Assembly (NCBI GenBank): GCA_029582265.1 | Contig: CM055820.1 | Coordinates: forward strand, 16,388,485 to 16,452,484 | From: Zoroaster sp. YZ-2022 | Lineage: Eukaryota; Echinodermata; Asteroidea; Forcipulatida; Zoroasteridae | Length of the DNA stretch: 64,000 nt | Reading direction: 5' to 3' | Shown: positions 59,310 to 64,000 of the stretch, in pieces | Position numbering within the stretch: position 1 is the first letter of the stretch | Layout of the letters: every line of letters starts with the position of its first letter | Notes under the pieces: generated by a model | The model's database searches: none | The model's input: the letters and a program-made list of their open reading frames with translations, nothing else | Told to the model about the DNA's origin: nothing | Made by a program: the position numbers and the translations under genes

Positions 59310-60119
59310 TAGTATAGGATTGAGGTCTTCTGAGTCACATACCCAAAAATGAATTAAAAATGTTTTGTTGGGTAGTAGTAGGGAGTATGACATGAAAAGA
59401 TTGATGACGTCATGAAAAGATAAATAGAAAAAATCATACTTATAAAATTGAGATAATAAATTGAAAATGATACTTATAAAATTGAAAGCAATTAAATATT
59501 ATGTTGAATAATATTAAAGATGATTAGTCATGATTTTAAACTAATTTATAAAATTGAAAACGAGGATTAAAAAACCGAGTACATTTGTATAAAAATATAC
59601 ATTATATAAAATAAATAATCTAGATATTTATTTACTAAAACATCGCAACAAATATTACCTTGGAATTTTTCGTTGGTTAGTTATGATTATAAAGAATCTT
59701 TGATGATAATTATACATATTTACAGTTTAACTTTGAAAATTTTATAAACGTAAAAAGTTACCGCGATCACATTTATATATTTATGATGTTAAAAAGCAAA
59801 CATCATAAAATTACACATTAGATTGTAGACATATTGTCACATGGGTTTTTCCTTATTGTTATATACAATGGGCATTTTATAGCTACGATCAAAAATTTAC
59901 AGCTCTAATGTTGAACATGTTCATCAAGATAGGTGTGATTATAATTATAACAGCTACGATTTAAAAGAAGAAAAAATTATGAATTTTGGTTTTAATTGAA
60001 AAAGAAAAAAAAGAAAAGAAATCATACTTATAAAATTGAGATAATAAATTGAAAATGATACTTATACAATGTAGTTATAAAATTAAAAAATAGAAAAATA
60101 TTATCTTGTTAAATAATAA
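59310..60119. repeat. Polinton terminal inverted repeat, other end, with internal extra sequence
   Basis: 59310-59490 (TAGTATAGGATTGAGG, then CATACCCAAAAATGAATT, then ATGACGTCATGAAAAGATA) is the inverted copy of 21250-21427. The inner part 60025-60119 matches 21205-21300. The 535 bases between are extra here and are flanked by a repeat of ATACTTATAAAATTGAGATA, as if inserted or duplicated within the TIR. No gene is seen in them. Confidence 0.85.
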
Positions 60120-60121
60120 AT

Positions 60122-60780
60122 ATGGCAAACTATAGATTAAAGAGCAAAGCTGAGCTAAAAGATTGTATTAAAAGAAAAAATTAAAATTGGTGCTGCACAG
60201 GGTTGTAGCTAGAAGAAAGTGAGTGGTGGCTCAAAATGGCGAAAGGCGAAGCGTAGTGAGCTACGGCGAAGACTAGCGCAGCGCGAAATGATAGCTGTTT
60301 GCACAGTCGTGAGTAAGCATACACGATGATCGCCGCTGTACTTCTATCACGCATGCAGCAGAGACCACCGATCATCCACCTACATCCCATATTTTAATGA
60401 CGTCAGGGGCTTTCCCCTGACGCCATATATTGATGTTATGTTAATGATATCGTGTTGAACACAGCTGTTTTGCGATCAAGCTATTTTTAATGTGATATTG
60501 GACGAATTAAGGAAATTTCGCCTTGAGTAATGGTTTAAATGAACAAACACGAGTCAAATATGTTAAAATCTTGTATATTTTGCATGATTTTAATAATTTT
60601 ACACCACTTTTGTGCGGTCGGTGAACTGTTATTTTCATGTGAGTGCCGGTCGGTCAAGCTGAGTGCGGCTACTGCCGACGGCGCCGACCACCGTGGCTAC
60701 AACCCTGGTGCTGCATCTGGAAATATGGAAAACTAATCAAAGAGGATTATTTAATAGCGATAATAAAACTACAAGCATAA
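60122..60780 (+). pseudogene. small SAP-like Polinton ORF, split by a hAT MITE
   Basis: ATG 60122 opens a short frame (MANYRLKSKAELKDCIKRKN) that stops at 60184. After the hAT MITE (60198-60707) one frame continues with KYGKLIKEDYLIAIIKLQA to TAA at 60780. The two parts resemble the two helices of a SAP DNA-binding motif, about 45 residues in all. Another SAP-like segment is in the polymerase N-terminus. Family call is tentative. Confidence 0.45.
60198..60707. mobile_element. hAT-type MITE (510 bp) with 8-bp target duplication
   Basis: Ends CAGGGTTGTAGC and GCTACAACCCTG, flanked on both sides by GTGCTGCA (60190-60197 and 60708-60715). An exact 8-bp duplication and CAGGG tips are typical of hAT. 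No transposase inside. Confidence 0.9.
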
Positions 60781-60885
60781 ATGTTATACACTAACGAGTA
60801 AACAGATCGTGTGAATGGCTTTTAAATGGTTCGTTAGAAAATGTAGTAAACTAAGCACGGTCAAAATGTATATTGCTCTATGCAC

Positions 60886-60984
60886 ATGGGTCGAAGACAA
60901 GGAAAATCAAAAACAGTTGCTTGTAAAAGATGTAAAATGGGTACAAAAGCAAAAAGTGGAATATGTAGTAATTGCTTTTTGTAA
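60886..60984 (+). CDS. 32-residue zinc-ribbon microprotein
   Basis: ATG 60886 to TAA 60982-60984. The sequence has two CxxC pairs (C13-x2-C16 and C27-x2-C30: VACKRCKMG and GICSNCF) after a basic start (MGRRQGKSK). This is a plausible zinc ribbon for nucleic-acid binding. Too short to name. It could equally be the start of a longer ORF: reading goes on in the same frame past the stop with more Lys-rich sequence (LAKTLARKNYNF). Confidence 0.4.
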   Translation: MGRRQGKSKTVACKRCKMGTKAKSGICSNCFL

Positions 60985-61301
60985 GGAAAATTAGCCAAAA
61001 CTCTCGCTAGAAAAAATTATAATTTTGTGATGAAAGAGTTGATAAAAACAACAACTCGTTATAGCTCTGCTTAAAATTATAAACATTGTATTAATTTATA
61101 ACGACTAAAATTAAAATTATATGGTGGAGGTCTATCTGACGTTTTTACTCTGAAGGATTACGCCGACGCGAGTGTAATAAGATTTATTTACAGCAAAGTT
61201 TATTTTAAATTCATAAGTTTTTCTATAAAATTTTTTTCATTATTTACATTATCGGTTTAACTTCTGTTTTAACTGGTAAAACTGTATCTTTGTTAGAGTT
61301 A
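60985..61301. other. Polinton interior, nothing assigned
   Basis: AT-rich. A short plus-strand frame (KLYGGGLSDVFTLKDYADAS at about 61113) looks protein-like but is not open for long. Confidence 0.3.
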
Positions 61302-61783
61302 TTACGATTTTTCATTCATTTTAGAATATTTATCTCGTTTATCACATACAGTACAAATTCATTTTGAGTAATGACACCATCTTCGATGGCTTTTGAAGCG
61401 TGGTTTCAATATGTTGAGTTTAGATAAAGCTAAAAAAATTTTCATCGTGTTTTTTTGCTTTTTAGATAATTTATATTTTGTTCTGAGAGCAATCGCCCAC
61501 GCCTAACCTAAAGCTAAACCTTCTAAAACAAATCCACGGTGATGATACACGCTGGCGATACTGGCTATTCCGATAGCTCCCGCTCCCCATACAACCTATT
61601 CAGCGAGGTTTCACGATACTCAAGCGTTGATAATTTTATTATATTTTTATAGACGCGCGATGATTTATTTCAATTCGTAATTCTTTTGAATATCATCGAT
61701 TTTTGCAAACGAAATGATTTAGCATCATCTGTCAAAGACGGTAAATTTGGATAAAGTACATTCGTGATTCTATAGGCAATCAT
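61302..61783 (-). pseudogene. degenerate Polinton helical ORF
   Basis: Minus strand from ATG 61783: MIAYRITNVLYPNLPS, DDAKSFRLQKIDDIQKNYEL, a hydrophobic GAGAIGIASIASVYHHRG segment, KYKLSKKQKN, and in shifted frame AIEDGVITQNEFVLYVINEI. Stops and shifts interrupt it at several points. This order (N-terminal helix, glycine/alanine hydrophobic core, helical tail with an acidic pair of short helices) matches a type of ORF I remember from Polintons of cnidarians and other invertebrates; function unknown. Confidence 0.55.
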
Positions 61784-62799
61784 TGTTTTTATTAATGAAA
61801 AGATAATTTTACAATTTAAAAAAAAAAAAATCAGTGTTTGAAGGATAAAAGATTTTATTTTTATATCGTAACAGATTCCGGTATCTAGAGAGCCAAATAA
61901 ATTTAATTTTATATAGAATTTTTTTCCCCATTTTTGAAGTGCAGCAAATTATGCATTTATAAAATGATGTTTACCATAAAAAAATCTCGCTTGTTTTAAA
62001 TTTGGAAATGGCTCAAGCCCAACAATATCGTCACTAGTACTTTTTTCACTTATTACAAAAGAAGAAGAGTTATTATTGTTTTCAAATGATTGAATAAAAA
62101 ATGAATAAAATGATAAAAAGTCTAACCGAGCTCCTAAAAGCTTGTTTCTTCAAATTCATAATTTTCTCTTTTCACTAATAATATTTTTTTTAAATGATAT
62201 TAAACCCCATCAAGATCTTCACGTTCTTGAAAACTAAAAAATAATAATGATTGTTTTCAAATTTTCTTTGTTATTTCCCAATTTTTTATATGACGTTACT
62301 TTATTATAATCTCGCTTCTGCGTGACCAGGTCCATAAATACCGCATATTTATAGTATAAAAATAAAATTTAATTTAACGGTAAAGTTTTAATTTTATATT
62401 AAAACATATTTTAGAATTTAGCTACCAAAAGGTTGCTTCAGCAAAACTTTTGTACTTTTTGTATTTTAAAACACATTTCATACTTTAGATGTTGCGTTTC
62501 ATTATCTATAAAATGAAATTTCTCATTTCGTTCTGGAGAAGGAAGATGATAAATGTTGGCTGCATAATTACGCGTTGATGAATATGTAATAAAACTCAGT
62601 TTTTGAATGTGTAAAAATAGAGCTATACGTTGGTGAGATGTTAAACTATATTTTGTAAAATTTCATCTCTGTTAAGATATCCATGATCATAAATTTCGCT
62701 AGACGAGGTGTATAAAATTTTATTTTCACTGCTACTATACAAAACTTGTTCGCCGCTTATGACCAGGTCCATAAATACCGCCATATTTATTTATAGTAT
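61784..62799. other. decayed Polinton interior with a repeated block
   Basis: No open gene. GACCAGGTCCATAAATACCGC occurs at about 62329 and 62761, in each case next to (A/T)TATTTATAGTAT, so a segment of some 430 bases looks duplicated. On the minus strand both copies encode an IYGPGH string. Confidence 0.4.
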
Positions 62800-63430
62800 T
62801 TATATAATTTCTAGATTTAAAATAATGGGAAAACCGTGATTATTTATATCTCTACCTTTTGAATCTTTAATTTGAAAGCTCAACGCTAAAAGCACCGACT
62901 TTTAATTTTTAAACAATGGATTTTATATTCTATATACATACTATTTCCAAACAATTGTCCTTGCAAGGAAAAGTGTTTAAATGGTGCAGGACTACCGTTG
63001 TAATAATTATCGGTTGTAGGAATTTGATCGCAATGAATGTATAAAATTTAAAAGATGAAGATCGATTTTTTACTATATTCTCCACGTTTAAAAATTCATT
63101 ATGAAGCCCGAGTAAATTAGCTAACCCAGATGAAAATTTAACGGATTTGTTTTTGTTTTTATTAATAGTGAACGAATCCATGCTTATGTCTTATTATAAT
63201 ATTAATAATTTCAATAATATTGTAAAGCCCGGTTCGACAAACTTGAGGACATCTTCCTCACCGGATCGATAAAATATTTTTCTTTTACGACGTTGTAATA
63301 TCCTACCCAAATGTTTGCGCTAAATAATGTTATCGTGAGATTAGGTAAAACTTGTAGCTTTGCATGGTGAGGATGATAAGTAAGACATTTCGGTGACATT
63401 GTGAGATTACCCGCGATTATCAATAACATT
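62800..63430 (-). pseudogene. Polinton minor-capsid-like protein, frameshifted
   Basis: Minus-strand pieces: 63429-63211 (ANIWVGYYNVVKEKYFIDP), 63181-62930 (NKNKSVKFSSGLANLLGLHN) and, in the next frame, YIHCDQIPTTDNYY and a C-terminal block FQIKDSKGRDINNHGFPIIL ending near 62812. The order GYY-then-FSSGLA-then-IHCD-then-DSKGR is that of the single jelly-roll minor capsid or penton-type proteins of Polintons as I remember them. At least two frameshifts and two stops. It is the expected partner of the capsid gene at 3200-8764 although it lies at the other side of the window. Confidence 0.65.
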
Positions 63431-64000
63431 ATTTAATGTATGAAACGTCATTTATTATAATAAAATTATAAACTTTAATACTAAAATGACCTTTCCATTA
63501 GTGTTCAAGAGTACTTTACATATTCATATCCAACATCGGGAAATTTTAACTAATTCAATTAGCTTCTCGCTAACAATTTAACGAGTATAAATATTTACGT
63601 TAACAAGAACGAGTTTTTTACCGCAGATTTTGATGTTGTTTTTAGCAACTCAAGTTACCGGGTTTCGTAGTAAAAAAGTAGTTAATGATTGGCATCATAA
63701 CCATTAATTTTTATCAAAATCAAATAAATTTTACGACGATTGTAGTTCAACGAGGCGCGTAGGTTATCAACATTTAAATCATTCAAATATGATGATTATG
63801 GTTTTTAAAGATTTCACGCTATTTTCAAATAAGACGACACCAAAGAAATGAGTTGTCCCACGCCTTTTCAAAAATTATTTAGCGGCTTGATAATAATATG
63901 ACATTAGCGCGATAAAAGACTATGTAAAGACTTTCACCTCTCAACATCGAGCAATTGGAAACAAAACGTTGATGCGCACAGCGATGGATTAGTCCCGCTC
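63431..64000. other. right edge, decayed Polinton DNA
   Basis: AT-rich DNA of Polinton type with no open frame; QVTGFRSKKVVNDWHHNH is readable near 63650 but short. The element continues beyond the window. Confidence 0.4.

Overview
This window is metazoan genomic DNA: spliced exons with GT/AG sites, tRNA-derived SINEs, several LINE clades, Gypsy, Ngaro/DIRS, hAT and Harbinger-type elements, and a 500-N scaffold gap at 36046-36545. The SINE heads and the Ngaro, Polinton and Harbinger mixture suggest a marine invertebrate, perhaps an echinoderm or another invertebrate deuterostome. The host call is inference only.

The main content is an endogenous Polinton (Maverick, a polintovirus-like element) in two pieces. 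Positions 399-21427 carry a conserved membrane-anchored ORF, a block of three minus-strand structural-type genes, a double jelly-roll major capsid gene, the packaging ATPase, four small ORFs, an rve integrase, a protein-primed family B DNA polymerase and one terminal inverted repeat (TIR). Positions 59310-64000 carry the other TIR, a SAP-like ORF, a zinc-ribbon microprotein, a conserved helical ORF and a minor-capsid-like gene. Apart from the TIR the pieces share no gene, and without later insertions they sum to about 16 kb, the usual size of one Polinton. The flank of the first TIR (21428 onward) and the flank of the second (up to 59307) are the two halves of a single Ngaro reverse transcriptase and join in frame. 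So the two termini look like the two sides of one insertion, displayed circularly permuted. A tandem duplication of the locus, a circular molecule or an assembly artefact could produce this.

Most Polinton genes are broken by frameshifts, stops or nested elements: a Harbinger-type MITE (TAA target duplication) and a LINE in the capsid gene, a 2.0 kb Harbinger-type element with an exon-like ORF after the ATPase, a 3.0 kb inverted-repeat element in the polymerase, and a hAT MITE in the SAP-like ORF.

Between the two pieces: the Ngaro 3' half (21428-24050, with a TTAA MITE); a Gypsy retrotransposon on the minus strand (25498-35515) whose pol frame is interrupted only by four TGA codons and whose gag and LTR hold a hAT element, a LINE fragment and a solo LTR; the gap; a degraded LINE (37450-39470); a 1.3 kb tandem duplication with a SINE (43530-46495); minisatellites; a probable host terminal exon (49560-49907, minus); a promoter-like CCAAT/GC-box stretch (about 50200-50480); a second SINE; and a head-to-head inverted duplication (52173-52551 and 54523-54901) holding a candidate first coding exon. 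The remaining stretches show no gene that I can support.
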